A stretch of DNA of 64,000 bases from positions 186,001 to 250,000 of the forward strand of contig JACKBN010000008.1 in the NCBI GenBank assembly GCA_020634565.1, in the 5' to 3' direction. This DNA is from Ardenticatenaceae bacterium. GTDB lineage: Bacteria > Chloroflexota > Anaerolineae > Promineifilales > Promineifilaceae. Position 1 is the first letter of the stretch. Each line of letters starts with the position of its first letter. Below the pieces are notes generated by a model. That model made no database searches, was not told the origin of the DNA, and worked only from the letters and a program-made list of their open reading frames with translations. A program made the position numbers and the translations under genes. This document shows positions 44,490 through 53,095 of this stretch, piece by piece.

Positions 44490-44700
44490 TGCCGAACGCC
44501 ATTTATGAGCACAAATCTAGAAAATAGTCCTGCTAATGTGACTTTTTTTGTCACATGGGTTTCCATACATGTATCAAACACGGTTGATCAAATCAGAACA
44601 TCCGTGCTAAAATTGCCCGGAATTGGCCAGACGGGGCGTGTTTGTAGAGCCAATTTTCTGGGCGCATGGAGATTATTTTCTTTGCTACAGGAGAATGGAT

Positions 44701-45756
44701 ATGACAACACAGCCAGATGAACAAGGTGTGAGTCGTCGTAACTTTATTAAGGCCGCTGCTTTAACGGCCGTTGCTGCTTCCGCTACCGGAGCGGGTGCTG
44801 CCATCTATAATCAGAACCAGAACGCGGCAACCGTCATCACGACAGTGCCCAATGCCACAGCGCCAATTGTGAACACGGCCGTTCCCCCCATTGCCGCACC
44901 GGACAGTGATTTATTTACGCGGCTGGCCGCCGCCCAAGCCGAAAACGTGCGCCTGCAAGCGGCACTGGATGCGGCCCAACGCCAGCTAACCAATCTGCAA
45001 ACCAACAATCAAACGGCCGTTAGCGACAGCGAAGTGCTTACCATGGAGCTGGGTCAGGCCAACGAACAGATTGGCGTCCTGGCCGGACTCATTGCGCTAT
45101 ACGAGCAATTTACGGCGGTGGATGTGGAAACGGCCGTTACCGATGGCTTTAACAACTTCACAGGCGAGGTTGAAACGATGCTGGCCGAAATGCCTACGCT
45201 TTCCGAGAGCATTCAGCTGGGGCGGCAAGCGCTGGAGAATTTTGAATCGCAGGTGCCGATGTTGGATAACGGCCGTCTGTGGCTCATCAACCATCTCAGC
45301 AAAATAGAAGGTTATTTTCAGGTTGTGGAGCAACTTTTATCTGAGGCAGTCGATCGTGTTGGCCCCTTTCTGCAAATGCTGACCGATTGGTTTGAAGGCG
45401 TCAAAAAGTGGCTGCCCTTCGGCATCGGGCAGACGGCTACCACCATCATGCAATCCATTACCGATCTCGTCATGGAAACGCCAAATACCATTAGCGGGCT
45501 GGATACCAACATTGCCCAACCGCTCAACGTTTGGCTGAACCGGGACCAAAACAATGAGACCGCTTTGCACCAAACACTCATCAAACCCCTGCGCGACGAT
45601 CTCATGCCCAAGGCAGATATGACGGTCAGCAAGGCGCATCAAATGAATGAAATGTACAAAACATCGCTAAAAGAACCGGTGGAAACGGCCGTTTCCAGCC
45701 AGCGCGCCATTCGGGGGTTAATTGTTGCTTATCGTGAAAGGCACGGGATTCAGTAA
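44701..45756 (+). CDS. TAT-signal coiled-coil protein, unknown
   Basis: A 351-residue protein whose N-terminus reads SRRNFIKAAALTAVAA, a twin-arginine signal, so it is exported folded. A Thr/Ala/Pro-rich stretch follows, then coiled coil (FTRLAAAQAENVRLQAALDA) and long amphipathic helices. A GGAG sits seven bases before ATG 44701; the longer frame starting at 44623 is rejected. No family recognised. It contains six palindromes, mostly read as TAV or NGR. Confidence 0.7.
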   Translation: MTTQPDEQGVSRRNFIKAAALTAVAASATGAGAAIYNQNQNAATVITTVPNATAPIVNTAVPPIAAPDSDLFTRLAAAQAENVRLQAALDAAQRQLTNLQTNNQTAVSDSEVLTMELGQANEQIGVLAGLIALYEQFTAVDVETAVTDGFNNFTGEVETMLAEMPTLSESIQLGRQALENFESQVPMLDNGRLWLINHLSKIEGYFQVVEQLLSEAVDRVGPFLQMLTDWFEGVKKWLPFGIGQTATTIMQSITDLVMETPNTISGLDTNIAQPLNVWLNRDQNNETALHQTLIKPLRDDLMPKADMTVSKAHQMNEMYKTSLKEPVETAVSSQRAIRGLIVAYRERHGIQ

Positions 45757-45825
45757 TCGGTAAACGGTGAACGGTGAACGGTAATCAGTTACCGATTACC
45801 GCTCACTGCTGACGGATTACCGCAT
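45750..45825. repeat. Hairpin with tandem GTAATCG/GTGAACG arms
   Basis: GTAATCGGTAAACGGTGAAC units on the left and CCGATTACCGCTCACTGC units on the right, between convergent genes. Acts plausibly as a bidirectional terminator. Confidence 0.75.
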
Positions 45826-47042
45826 TAAGTTGGGGCAGTATCAAGTGGTGGAGCGACGGCCAAAAAGTCATTAACGAAGCGCTGGCTAAAGTCGTGGATG
45901 AGCTGCTCAACACGCTCATGCTTGGGGGAGGCAACGATGAGTCCCGCGTGCTGCTTTTTGTGGACTCGGTACACAATTTCCGGGTCCTGGTAGCCAGATA
46001 AATCGGGCCATTCCTGCTTCGCCAGGCAAATCATCACGCCAGCGTACTCACCTTTATCTTCTGGAATTTGATATTCTTCACCACGCAAAGCGGCCGTTTC
46101 CAATCGTGCCCATTCGCCCCACAAATTAATGCCACTGGACGCCTCAACCAACTGTTCGATATTGGCGCCACCTACGCGAGCGGCCGTTTCCAGAAAGTAA
46201 AATTCGCCGTCCTGACCCTTAATAAATTCTGTGTGGGCCACGCCGCGTTCCATGCCCAGGGCCAAAATTAGCTTGTTGTGCAGCTTGATCAGTGCCTTCG
46301 TCTCTTTGTCTTTGCGGGGCATTGTGCGCGTCACAAACACACCGCCATCGTGGGCCACGTCAATGGGCGGCTGCAAATATTGGTGCGCCGTGGCAAAAAC
46401 CACCTTGCCCTGCCAGACAATCGCATCCACATGGTAAACCGGGCCAACCACATACTGCTCCAGCAAAAAGTAGGATTGCAAATCGCCCAGCTCATCCAGC
46501 TTACGCCACAGCATTTCGGAATGATCCATCTTTTTGATGCCCATCGCGCCCGCTTCAGCACGTGGCTTGAGCAGCCAGGGCGGCGACACCCGACCCATAA
46601 ATTCACGTAGCTGGTCATAGTTGAAAACGGCCGTAAATTCCGGCACCTTAAATCCTTCCTGCCGTGCCTTCACCCGCATCGCCAGCTTGTCACGAAAATG
46701 GCGACTTACCGTCTCCCCCATGTTTGGCAGCCGAAAATGCTCACGCAGCGCCGCCACGGTTAACACGTCGTAGTCATCCAGCGGAATGATTTGGTCTACC
46801 GCTTTGCCCCGCATGAAATAAGCAATGGCATAAATAATGTCTGGCTGGGTAGATAGCTGCGGCATATAAAACACATCGTCGATGCTGTCCCAGGGCCACG
46901 GCTCATTATGCAGCTTTTCCCGGGTCACCAGCGCCACGCGGCAACCCGCCTGCTTGGCAGCGACCAGAAACGTTGTGCCCTTGAAATAGCTAGCCAGGCA
47001 CAAAATCGTTACTGGCTTGTTTCCAGAATTTAACTCAGACAT
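45825..47042 (-). CDS. ATP-grasp domain ligase-like protein
   Basis: A 405-residue protein with an N-terminal Rossmann-like part (TILCLASYFKGTTFLVAAKQ) and an ATP-grasp fold: PPWLLKPRAEAGAMGIKK, FLLEQYVVG, HTEFIKGQDGEFYFLE and ARVGGANIEQL. Such enzymes form amide or ester bonds through acyl-phosphates, as in carbamoyl-phosphate or peptide ligases; substrates unknown. ATG at 47042 has only a poor ribosome binding site. The gene behind it (47055) ends nine bases before it, so the two are cotranscribed. Confidence 0.8.
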   Translation of the reverse strand: MSELNSGNKPVTILCLASYFKGTTFLVAAKQAGCRVALVTREKLHNEPWPWDSIDDVFYMPQLSTQPDIIYAIAYFMRGKAVDQIIPLDDYDVLTVAALREHFRLPNMGETVSRHFRDKLAMRVKARQEGFKVPEFTAVFNYDQLREFMGRVSPPWLLKPRAEAGAMGIKKMDHSEMLWRKLDELGDLQSYFLLEQYVVGPVYHVDAIVWQGKVVFATAHQYLQPPIDVAHDGGVFVTRTMPRKDKETKALIKLHNKLILALGMERGVAHTEFIKGQDGEFYFLETAARVGGANIEQLVEASSGINLWGEWARLETAALRGEEYQIPEDKGEYAGVMICLAKQEWPDLSGYQDPEIVYRVHKKQHAGLIVASPKHERVEQLIHDFSQRFVNDFLAVAPPLDTAPT

Positions 47043-47054
47043 CACTAAAATCCT

Positions 47055-47867
47055 CTATTGCAAAATCAATAAAACAATGGTGACAAAAGCGGCTACAGTC
47101 AGCACAAAGAAGCTGATGATGAGCAAAATGACCAGCCAATCGGTATCTTCCCGGTTAACAGGGCGATAACTGGTGGGTTCAGAAGGAACGGCCGTATCCA
47201 TCAACTTGTCGGCAATTTCCTCAGTCTCTACAGTCTCTACGATGGTCGGGGGTTCCGCCACAGTCACTTTATAAGGAGCCAACAGCTCAGGCGTCAATTC
47301 CAGATCATCGTCACTATCCATCGCCGCCGAGAGCATGGAGATGAGCTTTTCATCCAGCTCCACAGCCTTAGCCACCGGCGCAGCCGCAACCATTTCTTCC
47401 TCGGCTTCTGCTTCCTCAGCTGGAGCGGGCTGCACCTCTGGTGGGGCCAGCTTTTGCACCCACACTGGCATCTCAACGGCCGTTTCCTTCGGAGCCACAG
47501 CCGCCCTCGCCTTCACTGCTGCCAAAGCAGACAGTAGTTCTTGACCTTCGGCCAGCAACTGCCGAGCATCACCAACCGGGCTACCCAGCGGTTCCGCCGA
47601 CACAATCTCGATGTCACGCGCCAGCAAATAATATTGCAACTGTTCCGGATCAAACATCAAATGGCCGCTGGCCCGCACTTCGGCCCCTTCTTGAAGAACC
47701 ACGTCGTCTGCGGCGCGGCAGTTCAATTGATGAATCCCCTCTCTCAGGACAAACTGCTGTCCCCCAACCCGGGTAGCCTGCCCCACCACAAACACCAGTC
47801 CCAGTGGTAACTCAGGAGGCAGCTTTGCAGCTAAACGGCCGTTCAACCGGCTCACCGATATATCCAT
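47055..47867 (-). CDS. Hypothetical C-terminally anchored protein
   Basis: A 270-residue protein: an N-terminal beta-rich domain of about 100 residues, an acidic Ala/Pro/Glu linker (PAPAEEAEAEEEMV) and one C-terminal membrane helix (WLVILLIISFFVLTVAAFVTIV). This resembles FHA-like or Tad-type tail anchors in shape, but no family is recognised. Upstream of the ATP-grasp gene in a two-gene operon. Confidence 0.65.
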   Translation of the reverse strand: MDISVSRLNGRLAAKLPPELPLGLVFVVGQATRVGGQQFVLREGIHQLNCRAADDVVLQEGAEVRASGHLMFDPEQLQYYLLARDIEIVSAEPLGSPVGDARQLLAEGQELLSALAAVKARAAVAPKETAVEMPVWVQKLAPPEVQPAPAEEAEAEEEMVAAAPVAKAVELDEKLISMLSAAMDSDDDLELTPELLAPYKVTVAEPPTIVETVETEEIADKLMDTAVPSEPTSYRPVNREDTDWLVILLIISFFVLTVAAFVTIVLLILQ

Positions 47868-48020
47868 AGTTAACTCCCAAAACCACGCTAAATCACTTAT
47901 TCATGCTACATTATAAACAATCCACAAGGGAAAGTTTTTATTTTTCCCAAGTATGCCCTAATCTCAAGCAACAATTCAAGCAGAAAAGGACAATTTTCTA
48001 AAACTCGTCGTCTCAAATAT

Positions 48021-48048
48021 TTGACGAAAAAAACACAAATGCTATACT
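48021..48048 (+). promoter_or_regulatory. Sigma-70 promoter of the tRNA-tuf operon
   Basis: TTGACG at 48021-48026, spacer of 16 bases, TATACT at 48043-48048, about 75 bases ahead of tRNA-Thr. Close to consensus, as expected for a strong stable-RNA promoter. Confidence 0.75.
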
Positions 48049-48125
48049 TACCCGCCTGTGGTTGCTTTAACAGCAACAGCGGTGGCTTGCCTATAATTCT
48101 TAAAAACTAAATACAAGAGATACGC

Positions 48126-48198
48126 GCCGACGTAGCTCAATTGGCAGAGCAATGCTCTTGTAAAGCATAGGTTATGGGTTCAAGTCCCATCGTCGGCT
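48126..48198 (+). tRNA. tRNA-Thr (TGT)
   Basis: Full cloverleaf of 73 bases: acceptor GCCGACG/CGTCGGC, D loop with AATTGGCA, anticodon loop CTTGTAA reading ACA, T arm GTTCAAG. CCA is not encoded. First of three tRNAs ahead of tuf. Confidence 0.95.
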
Positions 48199-48233
48199 TG
48201 AGCAAAAACTCCAGCTTAACACAAACATATTAA

Positions 48234-48316
48234 GGGTCAGTGTCCCGAGTGGCAAAGGGGGCGGACTGTAAATCCGCTGGCGATAGCCTTCGTAGGTTCG
48301 AGTCCTACCTGGCCCA
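48234..48316 (+). tRNA. tRNA-Tyr (GTA)
   Basis: Class II tRNA with a long variable arm, 83 bases; acceptor GGGTCAG/CTGGCCC with one G-U pair; anticodon loop CTGTAAA; T arm GTTCGAG. Same position as tyrU in the E. coli tRNA-tufB operon. Confidence 0.95.
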
Positions 48317-48424
48317 CCTTCCAGTTTTCAGTATCCAGTTAACACGGTTCAGCAATCATCCAATGGTGAGTGACAAAGTCACGCGATTTCTGACTTTAAA
48401 TCACTGAGTACTGTTTACCGAGAT

Positions 48425-48496
<72 letters not shown>

Positions 48497-48499
48497 CTC

Positions 48500-48532
48500 T
48501 ACCCCGTCAAACTTGTACAAGTTGGCGGGGTA
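48500..48532 (+). promoter_or_regulatory. Strong hairpin between tRNA-Thr and tuf
   Basis: TACCCCG / CGGGGTA continuing into CAAACTTG / CAAGTTGG. It begins four bases behind the tRNA end. May be an RNA-processing signal that frees the tRNAs from the tuf mRNA or a weak attenuator; no long U-run. Confidence 0.55.
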
Positions 48533-48650
48533 TTGTTGTGAAAATGGCAGGCGTCACAATTGTTTCCTTACAGAAACGCCTGTCCTTGTGTATCTAAAGT
48601 AAGCCAATATTTAGATCGACATATAAATAAGGAACGAGGGTTTATTAACG

Positions 48651-49853
48651 ATGGCAAAAGAAAAATTTGTGCGCGAAAAACCACATGTGAACATTGGGAC
48701 GATTGGTCACGTAGACCACGGCAAGACAACCCTGACAGCAGCAATCACCAAGACGCTGTCCCTCAAAGGGTTCGCCGACTTCTCCGCCTTTGACCAGATC
48801 GACAACGCTCCCGAAGAAAAAGCACGCGGGATCACGATCGCCATCTCCCATGTTGAATACGAAACCGAAAATCGGCACTACGCCCACGTAGACTGCCCCG
48901 GTCACCGTGACTACATCAAAAACATGATCACCGGTGCCGCGCAGATGGACGGCGCCATTCTGGTCGTCTCCGCTCCCGATGGCCCCATGCCCCAGACCCG
49001 CGAGCACGTGTTGCTGGCCCGTCAGGTAGAAGTTCCCGCCATCGTCATCTTCCTCAACAAAGTTGACATGATGGACGACGAAGAACTGCTGGAGCTGGTC
49101 GAGCTGGAGCTGCGCGAGCTGCTGGACACCTACGAGTTCCCTGGCGATGAAACCCCCATCGTGCGTGGTAGCGCCCTGCAAGCCCTCGAATCCGAGAGCG
49201 GTGACATCAACTCCCCGGAATATGCTCCCATCCTGGAGCTGATGCGCGTGGTAGACGAATACATCCCCACCCCAGAACGTCAGACCGACAAACCATTTAT
49301 GATGTCCGTAGAAGACGTCTTCTCCATCAAGGGACGTGGCACCGTGGTAACTGGTCGTGTAGACCGTGGCACCTTGACCCCCAACACCGAGGTTGAGATT
49401 GTTGGTTTGCAGGAAAAGACCCGCAAGGTCGTTGTGACCTCTATGGAAATGTTCCACAAGATTCTGGACAAGGTAGAGGCTGGGGACAACGCTGGTTTGC
49501 TGCTGCGCGGTATTGCCCGTGAAGAGATCGAGCGTGGCCAGGTATTGGCCAAGCCCGGCAGCATCACCCCCCACACCGAGTTCATGAGCGAAGTGTACGT
49601 GCTGCGCAAGGATGAAGGCGGTCGTCACAAGGCATTCTTCCCCGGCTATCGTCCGCAGTTCTACATCCACACGCTGGATGTGACGGGCGAGATTGCCCTG
49701 CCGGATGGCGTAGAGATGGTGATGCCAGGCGACAACGTGAACCTGCGGGTGAAGTTGAGCAAGCCGGTGGCATTGGAAGAAGGCGGTCGGTTTGCCATTC
49801 GTGAAGGTGGTTTGACCGTTGGCTCTGGTGTGATTACCAAAATCCTGAATTAA
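48651..49853 (+). CDS. tuf: Elongation factor Tu
   Basis: A 400-residue GTPase that brings aminoacyl-tRNA to the ribosome. G1 GHVDHGKTT near 18, effector RGITIA near 58, G3 DCPGH near 82, G4 NKVD near 137; all three domains are complete. The start at 48651 is the family start, with AACGAGGG upstream. Codon choice is uniform and the iterated palindrome is absent, in contrast with most genes here. Confidence 0.98.
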   Translation: MAKEKFVREKPHVNIGTIGHVDHGKTTLTAAITKTLSLKGFADFSAFDQIDNAPEEKARGITIAISHVEYETENRHYAHVDCPGHRDYIKNMITGAAQMDGAILVVSAPDGPMPQTREHVLLARQVEVPAIVIFLNKVDMMDDEELLELVELELRELLDTYEFPGDETPIVRGSALQALESESGDINSPEYAPILELMRVVDEYIPTPERQTDKPFMMSVEDVFSIKGRGTVVTGRVDRGTLTPNTEVEIVGLQEKTRKVVVTSMEMFHKILDKVEAGDNAGLLLRGIAREEIERGQVLAKPGSITPHTEFMSEVYVLRKDEGGRHKAFFPGYRPQFYIHTLDVTGEIALPDGVEMVMPGDNVNLRVKLSKPVALEEGGRFAIREGGLTVGSGVITKILN

Positions 49854-49870
49854 CAAATTTTGTGTATAAT

Positions 49871-49899
49871 GGAGCATGTGGCAAGATAGCCTGTGCTCC
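49871..49899 (+). promoter_or_regulatory. Hairpin between tuf and tRNA-Trp, behind TATAAT
   Basis: GGAGCA and TGCTCC form a short stem; TATAAT lies at 49865-49870 just before it but has no clear -35 partner. May be a processing site or an internal promoter for tRNA-Trp-secE. Confidence 0.4.
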
Positions 49900-49910
49900 A
49901 TATAACCTTT

Positions 49911-49983
49911 AGGGGGTTAGCTCAATTGGCAGAGCGACGGTCTCCAAAACCGTAGGCTGCGGGTTCGATTCCTGCACCCCCTG
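49911..49983 (+). tRNA. tRNA-Trp (CCA)
   Basis: 73-base cloverleaf: acceptor AGGGGGT/ACCCCCT, anticodon loop CTCCAAA, T arm GTTCGAT, discriminator G. Placed between tuf and secE, a classical bacterial position. Confidence 0.95.
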
Positions 49984-50077
49984 CTCTTTTAGAACCTCCA
50001 GAGGCCCTTGTTGGTCTCTGGAGGTAGTTTTGTAAAAAGCAGCTTTAAGCTGACTTCTGAAGGTAAGGACAAACAAG

Positions 50078-50299
50078 GTGACAGAAAAAACTGCCAATCA
50101 ACCAAATCCAGTAACTCGCTACTGGAAAGAAACTCGTGGCGAGCTGCGGAAGGTTACCTGGCCAACACGCGAAGAATCACAACGTTTGACGGCAATTGTG
50201 ATTGGTGTAACGATTTCATTTGCCCTGTTTTTATGGGTGTTTGATCTACTTTTCTCAAATGTAATTCAGTTACTCATCAGGCAACTTATTGGTTTGTAA
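50078..50299 (+). CDS. secE: Preprotein translocase subunit SecE
   Basis: A 73-residue single-helix SecE. TRYWKETRGELRKVTWPTREE is the amphipathic surface helix of the family, followed by one membrane helix (IVIGVTISFALFLWVF). It clamps SecY in the translocon. GTG start at 50078. Directly ahead of nusG, as usual. Confidence 0.93.
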   Translation: MTEKTANQPNPVTRYWKETRGELRKVTWPTREESQRLTAIVIGVTISFALFLWVFDLLFSNVIQLLIRQLIGL

Positions 50300-50346
50300 C
50301 AAGAAGTAGCTGAGCATTTTGCTGAAAGTAGCAAGTGAGTTTTTAG

Positions 50347-50961
50347 ATGAGTGATGAAATTGAAGAGAAAGAAGTAGAAAAGCAAGCAGTATCTTCTTCT
50401 TTGTCAAGCGGTAGTGAAAGCAGCCTCATTCCGGATGACGGCCGTTCCTGGTATGTTGTACATTGCTATTCAGGCTATGAGAACAAAGTGCGTCATAGCA
50501 TTGAGCAACGTATTGAAACCATGGGCATGCAAGCCAAAATCTTTGATGTGGTGATTCCTACTGAAGAAGAAATTGAAATTAAAGACGGCAAGCGGCGCAC
50601 GGTAGAACGTCGGGTATTTCCTGGCTATATCCTGGTGCAAATGCTGCTGGACGAAGATTCCTGGTATGTTGTGCGCAACACACCGGGCGTAACTGGTTTT
50701 GTGGGCATGGGCAATGAACCTACCCCACTTCGCCCCGAAGAAGTTGCCAAGATTATGAACCGCATGGAAGCGGAAGCACCAAAGGTGAAATTCGACTTCC
50801 AGATTGGCGAAAAAGTTCGTATTGGCACCGGGCCATTTGCTGACTTTATTGGTTCTGTTTCAGAAATTGATGCAGATCGCGCTAAGGTTCGGGTAATGGT
50901 TTCGTTCTTTGGTCGTGAAACGCCGGTTGAACTCGATTTTCTGCACGTAGAAAAAGTATAA
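50347..50961 (+). CDS. nusG: Transcription termination/antitermination protein NusG
   Basis: A 204-residue protein: acidic N-terminal extension, NGN domain from WYVVHCYSGYENKVR to near residue 145, and a C-terminal KOW domain (GEKVRIGTGPFADFIG). It links RNA polymerase to Rho or ribosomal S10. Start ATG at 50347. The N-terminal 30 residues include one palindrome (read as DGR). Confidence 0.95.
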   Translation: MSDEIEEKEVEKQAVSSSLSSGSESSLIPDDGRSWYVVHCYSGYENKVRHSIEQRIETMGMQAKIFDVVIPTEEEIEIKDGKRRTVERRVFPGYILVQMLLDEDSWYVVRNTPGVTGFVGMGNEPTPLRPEEVAKIMNRMEAEAPKVKFDFQIGEKVRIGTGPFADFIGSVSEIDADRAKVRVMVSFFGRETPVELDFLHVEKV

Positions 50962-50971
50962 TTGTTGATAA

Positions 50972-51025
50972 GCGAAGGTGGCTTCATGTTTTAGGTGAAC
51001 GCTGCCTTCGTATTTTGTTGTTTTG
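50972..51025 (+). terminator. Hairpin after nusG
   Basis: GCGAAGGTGGC and GCTGCCTTCGT pair with G-U wobble, followed by ATTTTGTTGTTTT. Likely partial terminator before rplK. Confidence 0.55.
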
Positions 51026-51030
51026 ACTTT

Positions 51031-51069
51031 TGGAGGAGCCTAAAAACAGGCGCTTGGACTCCATGGAGG
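51031..51069 (+). promoter_or_regulatory. Candidate rplK leader hairpin near the ribosome binding site
   Basis: TGGAG at 51031 can pair with CTCCA at 51059-51063, and CTCCATGGAG is itself palindromic and contains the ribosome binding GGAG of rplK. This could let ribosomal protein L1 or another factor control translation, as known for L11-L1 operons. Pairing judged by eye. Confidence 0.4.
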
Positions 51070-51073
51070 TAAT

Positions 51074-51499
51074 ATGGCTAAGAAAATAAAAGCAGTAGTA
51101 AAGATTCAAATTCAGGGTGGTAAGGCCAATCCAGCACCCCCAGTTGGTACAGCATTAGGCCCGCACGGCATTAACTTGATGCAGTTCTGCAAAGAGTACA
51201 ATGCAAAAACGGCCGGTCAGGTTGGTCAGGTAATTCCAGTGGAAGTGACCGTTTTTCAAGACGGCAGCTTCAACTTTATCCTGAAAACGCCCCCTGCAAC
51301 TGATTTGTTGAAAAAGGCAGCTGGCATTAAGGGTGGTTCTTCCGTACCCAACCGTGACAAGGTTGGCTCGGTAACAACAGCCCAACTGCGCGAGATTGCC
51401 GAAGCAAAAATGAAAGATTTAAATGCCCGTGATATGGACGCCGCCATCAAAATTATTGCTGGTACGGCTCGCAGCATGGGAATTACGGTTTCTGATTAA
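51074..51499 (+). CDS. rplK: Ribosomal protein L11
   Basis: A 141-residue large-subunit protein of the GTPase-associated stalk base. VKIQIQGGKANPAPPVGTAL is the family start; the RNA-binding C-terminal domain with KMKDLNARDMDAAIKIIAGTA is complete. Good GGAGG at 51064-51068. Confidence 0.97.
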   Translation: MAKKIKAVVKIQIQGGKANPAPPVGTALGPHGINLMQFCKEYNAKTAGQVGQVIPVEVTVFQDGSFNFILKTPPATDLLKKAAGIKGGSSVPNRDKVGSVTTAQLREIAEAKMKDLNARDMDAAIKIIAGTARSMGITVSD

Positions 51500-51549
51500 A
51501 TAATAGTGGGAGAACCAACTCGGGTTCGCTAAAACCACAAGGAGTTAAT

Positions 51550-52251
51550 ATGCCAAAACGAGGACGTAAATATGTGGAAGCAGCAGCCAAGGTAGATCGG
51601 GATAAATTGTATTCCCGCGCTGAGGCTGTGAAGTTGATTAAAGAAACGGCCGTTACCAAGTTCGACCCCACTGTAGAAGTACACATGCGTTTGGGCGTTG
51701 ATCCTCGTCATGCCGACCAGCAGGTCCGTGAAGTTGTAAACCTGCCTCACGGTTTGGGTAAAACGGTACGCGTACTGGTCTTCGCCGAAGGTGAAGATGC
51801 CCGTATGGCTGAAGAAGCCGGTGCCGATTACATCGCAGACGACGAACTGATCAAGAAAATCCAGGATGGCTGGACCGATTTTGATGTGGCGATTGCCGTT
51901 CCTAGCATGATGGGTAAAGTCGGCCGTTTGGGTCGTGTTTTAGGCCCCCGTGGCTTGATGCCAAACCCCCGTGCTGGAACTGTAGCGCCCGGCTCCGATT
52001 TGCCCCGCCTGATTGAAGAATCCAAAGCGGGTCGTGTGGAATTCCGTGTGGATAGAACAGCCAACATCCATGCCCCCATCGGCAAGGCCAGCTTCACCGA
52101 AGAACAGCTGATTGATAACCTGAATCATCTGCTAGACACGGTAAAGCGCGCCCGCCCAGCGGCCGTCAAAGGCACGTATATTCATCGCATTGTCATGGCT
52201 AACACGATGGGTCCTGGGATTCGCCTTGACACAAATGAAGCTTTGTCGTAA
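51550..52251 (+). CDS. rplA: Ribosomal protein L1
   Basis: A 233-residue protein of the L1 stalk. PKRGRKYVEAA at the start, LGRVLGPRGLMPNPRAGTV is the central signature. Start ATG at 51550 after AAGGAG. It also acts as translational repressor of its own operon in many bacteria. One ACGGCCGT copy at 51646 is read as TAV. Confidence 0.97.
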   Translation: MPKRGRKYVEAAAKVDRDKLYSRAEAVKLIKETAVTKFDPTVEVHMRLGVDPRHADQQVREVVNLPHGLGKTVRVLVFAEGEDARMAEEAGADYIADDELIKKIQDGWTDFDVAIAVPSMMGKVGRLGRVLGPRGLMPNPRAGTVAPGSDLPRLIEESKAGRVEFRVDRTANIHAPIGKASFTEEQLIDNLNHLLDTVKRARPAAVKGTYIHRIVMANTMGPGIRLDTNEALS

Positions 52252-52261
52252 AAATACGGGC

Positions 52262-52456
52262 TGATTAAAAACAAAATCAAACCTGCACTGTTCTACTGTA
52301 GACAGTTGGTTACGATTCTATCGTATTAAAATTGCCAGCCGAGGTGGGGACACGCAAACAAGTTTTAAACAAGCTGAAACCAGTAACATTCTGGTTTGCA
52401 AGTTTGTTTCAACACTGACTGCAAAATCCTCATGCTCACTGGCATGAGGATTTTTT
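52262..52456 (+). promoter_or_regulatory. Ribosomal protein L10 leader (attenuator region)
   Basis: The leader of rplJ-rplL contains GCCAGCCGAGGTGGGG, matching the kink-turn/L10-binding part of L10 leaders, then a long stem (AAACAAGCTGAAACCAG with CTGGTTTGCAAGTTTGTTT) and the terminator at 52423-52456. L10 (with L12) binding should promote termination and so limit its own synthesis. Assignment by consensus memory, not by covariance search. Confidence 0.75.
52423..52456 (+). terminator. Terminator of the L10 leader
   Basis: Stem AAAATCCTCATGC / GCATGAGGATTTT, followed by TTTT. Ends 33 bases before the rplJ start, so most transcripts ending here would lack rplJ-rplL. Confidence 0.85.
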
Positions 52457-52489
52457 GTTTCAAAGTTCACTGAAAGGAGGTGAATAAAT

Positions 52490-53029
52490 TTGGCAATTAC
52501 AAAAGCACGTAAAGTAGAGCTATTAGAGCAATACGATGAGCTAATCCAAAACAGCCGCGCCATCTTCTTGGCTGAATATAGCGGCATGAACGTAAAGCAG
52601 CTGAATGCGCTGCGTGACAAAGTGTATGAAGCAAATGGTGCTTTACACGTCACCAAAAACACACTGCTAAAAATTGCACTGGAAAAAGCAGATAAATCTT
52701 TACCAGAAGAATTCTTGGCAGGTCAATTAGCAACCGGTTTTGCGCTATCTGAAGCACCATCGTTGGCAAAGGCATTGGTCGATTTTGCAAAAGATGATGA
52801 TAAGGTAACGCTGCGCGGTGGTTTTTTGGGCGATGAGTTTGTGACCGTTGAACAGGTTGAAGCTCTGGCAAAACTGCCCAGCCTGGACGAACTGCGCGCT
52901 CAAGTTATTGGGCTTATCAATGGGCCAGCACGCAACGTGGCTTCAGTTTTGGCCAGTGGTGTACGCCAGGTCGTTAATGTTGTTGATGCTTACGCAAAAA
53001 GTGAAGAGGGTGCAGCAGAACCGGCTTAA
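52490..53029 (+). CDS. rplJ: Ribosomal protein L10
   Basis: A 179-residue stalk base protein. AITKARKVELLEQYDELIQN begins the family; SGMNVKQLNALRDKV and KNTLLKIALEK are typical; the C-terminal helix that holds L12 dimers is present. It starts at TTG (52490), set by AAAGGAGGTG five to ten bases upstream; no in-frame ATG is nearby. The rare start may keep the level low. Confidence 0.95.
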   Translation: MAITKARKVELLEQYDELIQNSRAIFLAEYSGMNVKQLNALRDKVYEANGALHVTKNTLLKIALEKADKSLPEEFLAGQLATGFALSEAPSLAKALVDFAKDDDKVTLRGGFLGDEFVTVEQVEALAKLPSLDELRAQVIGLINGPARNVASVLASGVRQVVNVVDAYAKSEEGAAEPA

Positions 53030-53095
53030 GGTTTCCTTGCTGACCAAAATAATTAACCACAAAAATCAAAAATTAGTTTTCGGAGGAATTTAAAA

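Larger units (their letters stand above)
44332..44700. other. Intergenic gap with paired family A and B hairpins
   Basis: 369 bases without a credible gene. Contains the two hairpins at 44361-44421 and 44434-44489. The last 70 bases form the leader of the TAT-signal protein. Confidence 0.55.

Noticed and set aside
46081..46200. GCGGCCGT sites as full copies of the palindrome
   Set aside because: They lack the outer A and are not counted as exact, though they keep the CGGCCG core and may be decayed copies.
48645..49901. 418-codon open frame antisense to tuf
   Set aside because: Its translation is low-complexity His/Gly/Val-rich with no known motif, and it mirrors tuf exactly; tuf codon bias produces it.
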